A stretch of 23,549 nt of DNA. Source: a virus. The notes below the pieces were generated by a model. It saw only the letters and a list, made by a program, of their open reading frames with translations. It was not told the origin of the DNA and searched no databases. The stretch lies in IMG/VR virus record IMGVR_UViG_3300036791_000244, positions 1-23,549 of that record; one strand, given 5' to 3'. Position numbers and translations under genes: made by a program. The first letter of the stretch is position 1; every line of letters starts with the position of its first letter. Of the stretch, positions 1 to 5,084 are shown one piece after another.

Positions 1-75
1 GGAGGCGCTTAGGATCGGGTAAATCAGGCCGCCGCGGCATTCCTCAATGAGCCCCCGAAAGGAGGGGAAGCGCTA

Positions 76-354
76 ATGCCGCACGCCAGAAAGTCGCCCA
101 AGAAACCGCGGCCGCTCGATCAGGACGTCTATTCGATCGAGGTCTTTTGCGAACGCATCGGGATCAGCATCCCGCACTATTACAAGATGCGCGAAGAGGG
201 GAAGGCGCCGCGCGAGATTCACCTCGGCAATCGCAAGCTCATCACAAGGGAAGCCGCGACCGAGTGGCGCGCTGCCCGCGACCGCGAAGCCCGCGAGCGC
301 GAGGAGCGCGAAGCCCGCGAGCGCGAGGAGGGCGCCAAGCCGTCAGCAGCCTAA
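76..354 (+). CDS. Small helix-turn-helix DNA-binding protein (excisionase/AlpA-like)
   Basis: The 92-residue product probably binds DNA as a small phage regulator or excisionase-like factor. Residues about 19-67 form a compact MerR/excisionase-type winged helix-turn-helix: a first helix (IEVFCERIGIS), a recognition helix (IPHYYKMREEG) and a beta-wing ending in GNRKLITREAATEW. The C-terminus (about 70-86) is a highly charged helix built from a repeated REAREREE unit, which could be a dimerising or DNA-contacting tail. A strong Shine-Dalgarno (AAAGGAGGGG, 58-67) precedes the ATG. The reading frame stays open upstream to 13, but no better start is seen there. It is the first complete gene of the left cluster and is followed by a hairpin, so it may be its own transcript. 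The fold is clear from the pattern, but the regulatory target is unknown. Confidence 0.75.
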   Translation: MPHARKSPKKPRPLDQDVYSIEVFCERIGISIPHYYKMREEGKAPREIHLGNRKLITREAATEWRAARDREAREREEREAREREEGAKPSAA

Positions 355-360
355 AAGAAA

Positions 361-382
361 GCCCCGGCGGGCATGCCGGGGC
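361..382 (+). terminator. GC-rich hairpin after the helix-turn-helix gene
   Basis: A perfect 8-bp stem (GCCCCGGC / GCCGGGGC) closes a 6-nt loop just after the stop codon. It is preceded by AAAAGAAA and followed by only two T residues. It looks like a compact phage terminator, but the weak T tract makes it leaky at best. Confidence 0.5.
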
Positions 383-421
383 TTCAGTTGGAGGTTATCC
401 AGCAAAAAAGGAGTCGACGGA

Positions 422-1105
422 ATGGTGGACAGCCCATCGACCGCGGCCACTCTAATCCTCAAGACGAGCGAAGGTCAACCCGCGCGGCGCTGCGGCGGCT
501 GCACGCTTTGCTGCAAACTCCTGCCGATGTCCAAGGCGGCGGAAGAGAAGTTGATGGGCGGGCACGCGGATGCGCTTGCGGCCGCGCTCAGAGGGCGCGT
601 GACGACCACAGCGATCGACAAGCCGGCGGGCGAGCGCTGCCCGCATCAGCGCCACGGCAAAGGCTGCGCGATCTACCACGCGCGGCCGAATAGCTGCTTT
701 TACTGGAATTGCCGGTGGCTCGTCGGCGATGACACCGCCGACCAGAGCCGGCCCGATCGCTCGCACTACGTCATCGATATCATGCCGGACTTCGTCACCA
801 TGAGCGACAGCACCGGGGCGCGCGGCAATGTCGAGGTCGTGCAGGTATGGATCGATCCTGACTATCGGGACGCGCACCGCGATCCGGCCTTGCGCGCCTA
901 TCTGGCGCGGCGCGGAGAGCAGGGGATCGTCGGCTTGATCCGCTACGGCAGCCGCAGCCCTTACGACCTCGTCTTGATCCCGCCGGCCATGACCTCCGAT
1001 CGACGTTGGATCGAGAAGCGCGTCGACAAGGTCGCGCCCGAGCGGACGGTCGTAGATCGCATCGCGGGCATTGCCAGCGCGACGCACAAGGCAAAGTTTG
1101 ATTGA
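422..1105 (+). CDS. YkgJ-type cysteine-cluster protein
   Basis: This 227-residue protein has the signature of the YkgJ/UPF0153 family, proposed to bind zinc or an iron-sulphur cluster. Residues C24, C27, C30 and C31 form CxxCxxCC. They are followed by C73, C82 and the family-typical block GCAIYHARPNSC (C92), plus C97. About 115 residues without a recognised motif follow and end in a basic tail. The start has a good ribosome site (AAAAAAGGAG) 8-9 nt upstream. The biochemical role of the family is not established. In a phage, a metal- or cluster-binding protein could act on host metabolism or modify another protein, but that is speculation. The family assignment is reasonably secure from the cysteine spacing and the IYxxRPxxC motif. 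Confidence 0.75.
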   Translation: MVDSPSTAATLILKTSEGQPARRCGGCTLCCKLLPMSKAAEEKLMGGHADALAAALRGRVTTTAIDKPAGERCPHQRHGKGCAIYHARPNSCFYWNCRWLVGDDTADQSRPDRSHYVIDIMPDFVTMSDSTGARGNVEVVQVWIDPDYRDAHRDPALRAYLARRGEQGIVGLIRYGSRSPYDLVLIPPAMTSDRRWIEKRVDKVAPERTVVDRIAGIASATHKAKFD

Positions 1106-1116
1106 GAGGGGCCGCG

Positions 1117-1302
1117 ATGACAGAGCGACAAGACGCAATAGCAGACCATGCCTATGCTTGTGGAATGCGCCATGTTTTGGCAGTGGTCGAGCAGGCTTGC
1201 ACCGTAAATGATCGCCAAGCGGTCGAGGACGTCGCGCAGGCAGCGGAGCGGCTTAGAAGTGCATCGCTGAGCGTGCTGCGTTTGATTGAGAGGAGCGCAT
1301 GA
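1117..1302 (+). CDS. Small helical hypothetical protein
   Basis: The 61-residue product is predicted to be all-helical, with heptad-like Leu/Val/Ala spacing through residues 20-58, and has no recognisable domain. I chose the ATG at 1117 rather than an upstream in-frame TTG at 1102 because GAGAGGGG lies 6 nt before it and it starts just after the previous stop codon. Its stop overlaps the next start (ATGA at 1299-1302), so the two are probably translated together. Function unknown. Confidence 0.55.
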   Translation: MTERQDAIADHAYACGMRHVLAVVEQACTVNDRQAVEDVAQAAERLRSASLSVLRLIERSA

Positions 1303-1625
1303 GAACCTATCGAGGATGGCGCGACGGCCGCGGCGATTGCCACGTCATCGTGCACGAGGGCCATGAGCTGCCGCGCTCGCTCGATCTGCGGCTCGATCTC
1401 GACAACCATTCGCCCACCGGCTTCAATTGGGGCTATGGCGGATCGGGCCCGGCACAGCTTGCGCTCGCGCTCCTGGCCGACGCGCTCGGAGATGATAGGC
1501 AAGCCGCGCGGCTGCATCAGATTTTCAAGCGCTCGGTCGTCGTCTGGCTCAAACGCGACGCATGGGAAATGACTGACGAGGAAATAAAGTTTTGGGCGAT
1601 GGTGAAGCGGAGCTTGGCCGGATGA
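1299..1625 (+). CDS. DUF6166 domain protein
   Basis: The 108-residue protein matches the DUF6166 pattern across its length. It has an N-terminal YRGWRDG, a central SPTGFNWGYGGSGPAQLALA followed by LLADALGDD, and a C-terminal W..D.WEMT segment. The family is common in phages, plasmids and mobile islands, and its function is not known. The conserved GYGGSGPAQLA loop-helix looks like a binding or active site, but I cannot name a ligand. It overlaps the genes on both sides by 4 bp (ATGA), which suggests translational coupling within the left cluster. Confidence 0.8.
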   Translation: MRTYRGWRDGRGDCHVIVHEGHELPRSLDLRLDLDNHSPTGFNWGYGGSGPAQLALALLADALGDDRQAARLHQIFKRSVVVWLKRDAWEMTDEEIKFWAMVKRSLAG

Positions 1626-2065
1626 GCTTCTCGCCGACTCCGCTTATCGACAGACCACTGGTCGACATCGTCGCGCGGCTTGCGATTATCGCGCGCAGCG
1701 CCATCGTGCGGAAGATTCAGACCGAGCTTGCCTTCCGCCTGCCGCAAAGCCGCAAGCCGCTCGGCCATATCGTGCTGACGCGCGACGAGGCGCTTCAGTT
1801 GATCGCCGATATTTTAGGAGAGGAGGAGAAAGACACGATGAGCACCAATCAGACACACGAGCCGCTGCTTCAGTTTTTCGAGTTCGAGCATCTCAAGCCC
1901 GAGCTGGCCGAAGTTAGCAAGCCCTTCAGGTTCCTGGCAGATGAGATCGTGGCGACGCTGCCGCGCAATCCCGAGCGCACGGTCGCGCTGCGCAAGCTGC
2001 TCGAAGCGAAAGATTGCGCCGTGCGCGCCAAAGTTTTCAAGGCCGAAATCAAGACCCAGGAATGA
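1622..2065 (+). CDS. Two-part small protein with Acb2/Tad1-like C-terminal hairpin
   Basis: The reading frame from the ATGA overlap at 1622 gives 147 residues in two parts. Residues 1-70 are a predicted helical segment (IDRPLVDIVARLAIIARSAI onward) of unknown function. Residues 73-147 form a separate unit that has its own ATG at 1838 and its own strong ribosome site. The second unit looks like the short two-helix hairpin described for phage Acb2/Tad1 proteins, which sequester the cyclic oligonucleotides used by CBASS and related immune systems. I therefore suspect either an in-frame fusion of two former genes or one gene with two products. The Acb2/Tad1 match rests on pattern only: aromatic-rich start, LPRNPERTVALRKLLEAKD turn-helix, Ala-rich end. 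Confidence 0.5.
   Translation: MSFSPTPLIDRPLVDIVARLAIIARSAIVRKIQTELAFRLPQSRKPLGHIVLTRDEALQLIADILGEEEKDTMSTNQTHEPLLQFFEFEHLKPELAEVSKPFRFLADEIVATLPRNPERTVALRKLLEAKDCAVRAKVFKAEIKTQE
1838..2065 (+). CDS. Internally initiated 75-aa helical hairpin protein (Acb2/Tad1-like candidate)
   Basis: This is the same frame as the longer ORF, begun at an internal ATG that follows an unusually strong Shine-Dalgarno stretch (AGGAGAGGAGGAGAA, 1816-1830). Residues 12-38 (FFEFEHLKPEL..VSKPFRFLADEIV) form helix 1. Residues 44-66 (RNPERTVALRKLLEAKD..VRA) form helix 2, joined by a short Pro-containing turn. Small proteins of this form recur in tailed phages, and some are annotated as Acb2/Tad1 domain proteins that bind cyclic di- or trinucleotides. 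An alternative is an uncharacterised phage hairpin family with similar composition. It may be the principal product of the locus. Confidence 0.4.
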   Translation: MSTNQTHEPLLQFFEFEHLKPELAEVSKPFRFLADEIVATLPRNPERTVALRKLLEAKDCAVRAKVFKAEIKTQE

Positions 2066-2172
2066 TGACAAAACGTGAAAAGCGGCTCGTGGCTCGGGCA
2101 TGGTGGCGGCTGCACAGAGGCCGCAAGTGGCTCGCTGCGCTGATCTGGCTCGACCGGCGGGGCATCCTATGA
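2062..2172 (+). CDS. Tiny basic, Trp-rich ORF
   Basis: The 36-residue ORF begins at tandem ATGs that overlap the preceding stop (ATGA at 2062-2065) and ends in an ATGA overlap with the next gene (2169-2172). The peptide is strongly basic with four Trp residues (WWRLHRGRKWLAALIWLDRR) and could form an amphipathic helix. The overlap spacing on both sides is the main support that it is translated, possibly just to couple its neighbours. Function unknown. Confidence 0.4.
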   Translation: MMTKREKRLVARAWWRLHRGRKWLAALIWLDRRGIL

Positions 2173-2363
2173 AGGACGGCAAAGCGGAAATTCTCGATGT
2201 GAAGCTTGAGGCCGGCATGATCTTGCGAGTGACTGCCGCTGATCGTGAGTCCCGCGACATCTACATCCGCCTCACGCGCGCTCTGGCAGCGCCCGGAACC
2301 ACGTTCGAAATCGTGAGCGATACGGTCGTGCGATGCATACCGCCGGGAGCGAGAGCATGCTGA
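2169..2363 (+). CDS. Small hypothetical beta-rich protein
   Basis: The 64-residue product alternates polar and hydrophobic residues (AEILDVKLEAGMILRVTA, then DIYIRLTRAL and TFEIVSDTVVRCI), which suggests a small beta-sheet fold. I start it at the ATG at 2169, which overlaps the previous stop, rather than at an upstream ATG at 2100 that lies inside the previous ORF. It contains no motif I recognise. It overlaps the next ORF by 7 bp. Confidence 0.5.
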   Translation: MKDGKAEILDVKLEAGMILRVTAADRESRDIYIRLTRALAAPGTTFEIVSDTVVRCIPPGARAC

Positions 2364-2476
2364 AGCGGATTTGGTGCCGTCTGTTTCACGGCAGATACAC
2401 GACTCGAATTCCGATCTACCATAGCTGGAAACACACGTGCTCGAAGTGCGACCGCTCTTGGATGGTCTACGAGTAA
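2357..2476 (+). CDS. Tiny CxxC protein
   Basis: A 39-residue ORF begins inside the end of the preceding gene (ATG at 2357, previous stop at 2361-2363) and stops 4 nt before the methyltransferase start. It carries HTCSKCDRSW (C28, C31), half of a zinc-ribbon knuckle, like the two zinc-ribbon proteins further along the cluster. It is too short for a stable domain on its own unless it dimerises around a metal. The close fit between its neighbours supports it as a real gene. Confidence 0.5.
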   Translation: MLKRIWCRLFHGRYTTRIPIYHSWKHTCSKCDRSWMVYE

Positions 2477-2480
2477 CGCC

Positions 2481-3068
2481 ATGCTTCCAGTGACGAGACA
2501 ATCCGAGCTTGACGTCCAGCCGATCGATTGGTTGGGGCTTCATCGCGAGTATCAGAACGTCGGCGAGATGGAAGTGCTGGCGGCGCTGGCGCGCTCGATC
2601 GAGGCGCGGAGCATGCTGGAGATCGGCTGCCGCGATGGCCGCACCGCGAAGTTGATGCTCCACAATGTGCCGACGCTAGAGCGCTACCTCGGCGTCGATG
2701 TCGAGCCCGGCTACGAGCCGCAGCTCGCGGGCCAGCGCGCCGAGATCGTCGCCGAGCCCGGCAAGCTGGCGCTCGGTGATCCGCGCTTCGAGCTAATCGT
2801 ACGCCCGCGCGGTTCGGCAGACCTAACGATCCACTTCGGCAAGGATCGCCGCTTCTTCGACATTTGTTACATCGATGGCGATCACAGCGCTGCGGTGGTG
2901 CGGCATGACAGCGAGCTGGCGCTCGTGTTGACGCGCGTCGGCGGCTTGATTGTTTGGCACGATCACGGCAACGCGACGGTCGAGGTTACCGGGGTCCTCG
3001 AAGCCCTCGCGGTCAATCTACCAATCCGATGGATCGAGCGGACGTGGTTCGCTTATCTTCGAGTGTAG
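2481..3068 (+). CDS. Class I SAM-dependent methyltransferase
   Basis: The 195-residue protein has the Rossmann methyltransferase motifs of the Methyltransf_24 type. Motif I is MLEIGCRDGRTA (about 45-56), an acidic residue after strand 2 lies in GVDVEP (D73), and the characteristic CYIDGDHS sits at 129-136. A conserved GGLIVWHDHGN follows at 154-164. Family members transfer a methyl group from S-adenosylmethionine to small molecules or sugars, and the IDGDHS/HDH acidic cluster often coordinates a metal. There is no DNA methylase motif (no DPPY or PC), so it is unlikely to be a restriction-type enzyme. Substrate unknown. It sits in the phage accessory cluster with a weak ribosome site. Confidence 0.85.
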   Translation: MLPVTRQSELDVQPIDWLGLHREYQNVGEMEVLAALARSIEARSMLEIGCRDGRTAKLMLHNVPTLERYLGVDVEPGYEPQLAGQRAEIVAEPGKLALGDPRFELIVRPRGSADLTIHFGKDRRFFDICYIDGDHSAAVVRHDSELALVLTRVGGLIVWHDHGNATVEVTGVLEALAVNLPIRWIERTWFAYLRV

Positions 3069-3077
3069 GGGGAACCA

Positions 3078-3311
3078 ATGCCAAAGGAAGAGGATCGCCT
3101 CGTCGCTATGATCGATGCCGGCCATTGCCCGGATTGCCGCTATCGCGGCTTCGTCCTCGGTCCGCGCGGCGGGATGTCAATCAATATTGAGTGCGGCAAC
3201 GTGCATTGCCGCGCTCGTTTCAACGTCGCATCAGGCTTCGGCAGCCATCACATACTCATGGCGCAACGCCTCTCCAAACAATCCGAGGGCGGCGCCGATT
3301 GGTCCGACTAG
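3078..3311 (+). CDS. Zinc-ribbon protein
   Basis: The 77-residue protein carries C17-x2-C20 and C39-x4-C44, framing a short beta-hairpin (YRGFVLGPRGGMSINIE). This is the typical arrangement of a one-zinc ribbon found in small phage proteins that bind nucleic acid or protein partners. A good ribosome site (AGGGGGAA) precedes the ATG. The next gene starts just 2 nt beyond its stop codon. Function beyond metal binding cannot be read from the sequence. Confidence 0.65.
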   Translation: MPKEEDRLVAMIDAGHCPDCRYRGFVLGPRGGMSINIECGNVHCRARFNVASGFGSHHILMAQRLSKQSEGGADWSD

Positions 3312-3313
3312 CA

Positions 3314-3535
3314 ATGTCAGTTGAGCCCGCAGCGCTCGATCGAAAAAAAGAGGCGGCCGAGCCTGAATATCAATATGATGGATATCGATTTGGTGGCATC
3401 GGCGAATTCGCCTGTCCCTGCTGCGGCATGTCGGTCAGTTGGGCGATGTTGGTTCCGTGCGATTTTCCGGCGCATCGACTGTATTACTGCAATCGCTGCG
3501 CTTGGGGGAACGAAGTGCCGAGCCGGTACCGCTAA
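3314..3535 (+). CDS. Second zinc-ribbon protein
   Basis: The 73-residue product has ACPCCGMS (C34, C36, C37) and YYCNRC (C59, C62), a C-x2-C...C-x2-C zinc ribbon with an extra Cys at 49. The first 25 residues are polar and charged. The frame is open back to 3191, but that region encodes the previous gene, so the ATG at 3314 right after the upstream stop is the better start. It is the last gene of the left cluster and is followed directly by a terminator hairpin. Confidence 0.6.
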   Translation: MSVEPAALDRKKEAAEPEYQYDGYRFGGIGEFACPCCGMSVSWAMLVPCDFPAHRLYYCNRCAWGNEVPSRYR

Positions 3536-3542
3536 AACAAAA

Positions 3543-3564
3543 GGCCGGCGATTTCTCGCCGGCC
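3543..3564 (+). terminator. Terminator-like hairpin ending the left gene cluster
   Basis: A perfect 9-bp stem (GGCCGGCGA / TCGCCGGCC) with a TTTC loop lies 8 nt after the last stop, preceded by AAAACAAAA. The following sequence has few T residues, so on the + strand it is a weak intrinsic terminator. Read on the - strand it is followed by TTTTGTTTT, so it may work bidirectionally and also end the membrane protein transcript. Confidence 0.65.
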
Positions 3565-3584
3565 TCTGCCTGAAGGAGGAGTCA

Positions 3585-3656
3585 ATGTCCGCGGCGCATT
3601 ATTGCCGCGTGTGGCAGTCCATTGCAAGAGCTGCACCGACTCGCGTCAGCGCATAG
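3585..3656 (+). CDS. 23-codon ORF with strong ribosome site (possible remnant)
   Basis: GAAGGAGGAG precedes an ATG and a 23-residue reading frame that runs into the 3' end of the oppositely oriented membrane protein gene. The ribosome site is as good as any in the cluster, but the peptide has no recognisable feature. It may be the start of a gene whose body was replaced when the convergent gene arrived. I consider translation possible but a functional product unlikely. Confidence 0.2.
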   Translation: MSAAHYCRVWQSIARAAPTRVSA

Positions 3657-4090
3657 ATGAAGCTCGGGATCGCGATGCCGAGGGCGATGCCCGCGGCCAT
3701 GAGGTAACCGTTAGGCGCTTGCGCACCGAAAGCCACCGCATTCATCACGGCCGATCCGCCGAGCGTGCCCGCGATATAGGGGCGCGCGAAGCGGGCGATC
3801 TTCCGGCGAAGCCGCTCGCCGACCGTGAGCTGTGCCAGCTCGACCGCGATGAAGCCGAGGTCGATACCGGCCGCCATCGCCCAGCTCTCCCAGGCCTCGC
3901 AGCTCGTCACGCCGGCGATGCCGTGTGCAAGATGCGAGAGCGAGAGAGCGGTCAGGGTCAGCGCTACGATGCCGATCCCGGCCGCGGTCGCTGCCTGCCG
4001 CCGCAGGGCCCGGTGAGCGCGGGTGGCGCGCCGGACGTTCTGGCGGGGCTTAGCAGACGGGCGGATTTCGAGTACATTGGAGTGAGCCAT
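3599..4090 (-). CDS. Four-helix integral membrane protein
   Basis: The 163-residue protein has a basic cytoplasmic N-terminus (1-32) followed by four predicted membrane helices at about 33-56, 70-91, 105-124 and 128-149, with a basic loop between helices 2 and 3 (GERLRRKIARFARP). Helix 2 contains an intramembrane acidic residue (GIDLGFIAVELAQ). The layout, with a short loop and AW..WAMAAGID before helix 2, recalls the DUF2637/SpdB-like membrane proteins of mobile elements, but I am not confident of that match. AGAAGGA lies upstream of the ATG. It is transcribed opposite to the left cluster from its own promoter and a long structured leader, so it is probably regulated separately from the tail genes. 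It could be a superinfection-exclusion or regulator-like membrane protein (inference). Confidence 0.65.
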   Translation of the reverse strand: MAHSNVLEIRPSAKPRQNVRRATRAHRALRRQAATAAGIGIVALTLTALSLSHLAHGIAGVTSCEAWESWAMAAGIDLGFIAVELAQLTVGERLRRKIARFARPYIAGTLGGSAVMNAVAFGAQAPNGYLMAAGIALGIAIPSFIYALTRVGAALAMDCHTRQ

Positions 4091-4147
4091 CGGAAGGGTC
4101 CTTCTTTCGATTGGTTAGGGGTCGCGCTCGGGTTACGACCGGACGCG

Positions 4148-4213
4148 GCCCCGCTTCTTGAGTAGCGGGATTGCTACCCGCGGAAAGGCGGCGCGCGCCT
4201 CTCGGCGGGTAGC
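4148..4213 (-). promoter_or_regulatory. Structured 5' leader of the membrane protein gene
   Basis: Two hairpins lie between the promoter and the ATG at 4090. The larger has 9-bp arms (GCTACCCGC 4173-4181, GCGGGTAGC 4205-4213) with an inner stem (AGGCG/CGCCT). The second has 6-bp arms (4150-4155, 4164-4169). A short ORF overlaps the larger hairpin. The arrangement suggests control at the RNA level, such as attenuation or coupled translation. No known riboswitch consensus is recognised. Confidence 0.4.
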
Positions 4214-4218
4214 AACAT
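4174..4218 (-). CDS. 14-codon leader ORF
   Basis: A very strong ribosome site (GGGAAGGAGGAG) lies 5-6 nt before an ATG that opens a 14-residue frame (MLLPAERRAPPFRG). Its coding stretch is almost exactly the large leader hairpin, so a translating ribosome would melt that hairpin. The peptide has several Arg and Pro codons, but no run of one amino acid as in classical attenuators. It ends 83 nt before the membrane protein ATG. Confidence 0.35.
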   Translation of the reverse strand: MLLPAERRAPPFRG

Positions 4219-4292
4219 TGATCTCCTCCTTCCCGTTACCGCGGCTTTTCAGGGCCGCCACTGTGTGGAATTCCCAGATCATCTATAATTAG

Positions 4293-4321
4293 AATATAGG
4301 TTGTATTCGCAGGGAATGCAA
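4293..4321 (-). promoter_or_regulatory. Sigma70-like promoter for the membrane protein gene
   Basis: On the - strand TTGCAT (4321-4316) and TATATT (4298-4293) are separated by exactly 17 bp, a good match to the -35/-10 consensus. This is an AT-rich patch that stands out in GC-rich DNA. The start of transcription would be near 4286, giving a leader of nearly 200 nt. The ATACC repeat array lies just upstream of the -35 element. Confidence 0.6.
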
Positions 4322-4323
4322 TA

Positions 4324-4380
4324 GGTATCTGCAATTATTTTCGAGATACCGAGATACCCGGTCAATACCCTGCAATACCC
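4324..4380. repeat. ATACC repeat array, probable operator
   Basis: GAGATACC occurs twice in tandem (4343-4350, 4351-4358), followed by CAATACCC twice (4363-4370, 4373-4380). An inverted copy GGTATCT (4324-4330) faces AGATACC (4344-4350) across 13 bp. The cluster lies directly upstream of the -35 element of the - strand promoter, where an activator or repressor would bind. The units are 8-12 bp apart, near one helical turn. The binding protein is unknown. Confidence 0.5.
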
Positions 4381-4382
4381 AT

Positions 4383-4429
4383 AAAAAAAGGACCCGGCGC
4401 AGGGGGGGTTGGGGGGGTGCGCCGAGTCC
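4383..4429 (-). terminator. Strong intrinsic terminator of the tail operon
   Basis: On the - strand a 12-bp stem with one mismatch (arms 4418-4429 and 4390-4401) is followed by seven T residues (4389-4383), a classic rho-independent terminator. The loop is unusual: seven C, two A, seven C in RNA, and seven G, TT, seven G on the + strand. It sits just beyond the last small gene of the late operon and would insulate the membrane protein promoter from read-through. Confidence 0.85.
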
Positions 4430-4495
4430 TCGCTTCGATCGAGTAGTGTGGTGCGGCCACGCGCTCGATCGAGCAGCCGGCCCGGGAACGGGAGT

Positions 4496-4738
4496 TCAAG
4501 GCCGGCGATCTACTATTAGCACTTTTCCGATTCGATACCAACGCCCGACGACATGATTTGTTTTAATCCAGACGCGTTCGCCGTCCGCTGCTTTGTCGAT
4601 CGAGATCGTCAGCTCCGGGATGAAATTCTCGCGCCGCGTGCTCGGCAGCCTCGGCGGCGGGAAACTGCTCGGCCGGACCATGCTGCGCAGCGCCGAGGTC
4701 GCGAGCGCGCGCGTCTGTTCGCAGAAGCGGCACGTCAT
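4496..4738 (-). CDS. Small hypothetical protein at the end of the late operon
   Basis: The 80-residue product starts with CxxC (C3, C6), has a basic Pro-rich middle (PSSFPPPRLPSTRR) and ends in a probable beta-rich segment (ELTISIDKA to GKVLIVDRR). GAGGTAGG precedes the ATG. It starts 3 nt after the stop of the tiny membrane protein gene. A competing frame at 4563-4787 has composition typical of a shadow frame, so I prefer this one. No family recognised. Confidence 0.45.
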   Translation of the reverse strand: MTCRFCEQTRALATSALRSMVRPSSFPPPRLPSTRRENFIPELTISIDKAADGERVWIKTNHVVGRWYRIGKVLIVDRRP

Positions 4739-4741
4739 GGC

Positions 4742-4864
4742 CTACCTCGTGTCGTAAAAGAGAAGCGGCCCGCCGACGTATCGCCAATAGATCGAGAAGG
4801 CGAGCGCGATCACGAGCGCCGCGTACAAGAAAAGAAAAAAGACGGTTCCGTTGCGATCAGGCAT
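4742..4864 (-). CDS. 40-residue single-span membrane protein
   Basis: The ORF encodes a short N-terminal stretch (MPDRNGT), one clear membrane helix (about 8-27, FFLFLYAALVIALAFSIYW) and a short C-terminal tail ending GGPLLFYDTR. Its start overlaps the end of the preceding gene by 8 bp, which suggests coupled translation. Single-span peptides of this size occur among phage lysis accessory proteins, but no motif identifies it as a spanin or holin. Confidence 0.6.
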   Translation of the reverse strand: MPDRNGTVFFLFLYAALVIALAFSIYWRYVGGPLLFYDTR

Positions 4865-5084
4865 GCGGCGGTTTGATCACAGCGGAGACCTCTTCGCAGG
4901 TCTGCCCGATATTTAGAAATCGCCCGTCCGTCATGAACAACAAACATTTCGCGCCCGGAGCAAAATGCTCATTCTTGCGCGGTGCGCGATAGGCGACGAT
5001 CTCGTCAGCGTTGACCTCGATCGACATGCCGTCCGTCGTCCGCAGCGTGACGAGATGCAGCGCGAGGACGAGAGCGAGAAGCAT
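4857..5084 (-). CDS. Small exported or membrane-anchored protein
   Basis: The 75-residue product has a hydrophobic N-terminal segment (MLLALVLALHLVTL), a likely uncleaved anchor or signal peptide, and then a soluble domain with two cysteines (C47 in GAKCLLFM, C62 in GQTCEEV) that could form a disulphide in the periplasm. I chose the ATG at 5084 because it overlaps the upstream stop as TGATG. A longer in-frame start at 5141 would sit within the upstream gene. There is no lipobox, so a spanin role is unproven. Confidence 0.55.
   Translation of the reverse strand: MLLALVLALHLVTLRTTDGMSIEVNADEIVAYRAPRKNEHFAPGAKCLLFMTDGRFLNIGQTCEEVSAVIKPPHA

Noticed and set aside
1-75. End of an upstream gene at the left edge
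   Set aside because: Stops occur in each frame at 10-12, 20-22 and 48-50, and none can be tied to a recognisable protein.
452-1138. 228-codon frame on the - strand
   Set aside because: It is antisense to the YkgJ-type gene, which has a good ribosome site and a conserved Cys pattern. The reverse frame shows neither.
2049-2663. 204-codon frame on the - strand
   Set aside because: It crosses several + strand genes joined by ATGA overlaps and covers the methyltransferase start. No family pattern is visible.
4563-4787. 74-codon frame on the - strand overlapping the 80-residue gene
   Set aside because: Its composition is that of a shadow frame, and it conflicts with the 40-residue membrane protein and the better-placed ATG at 4738.
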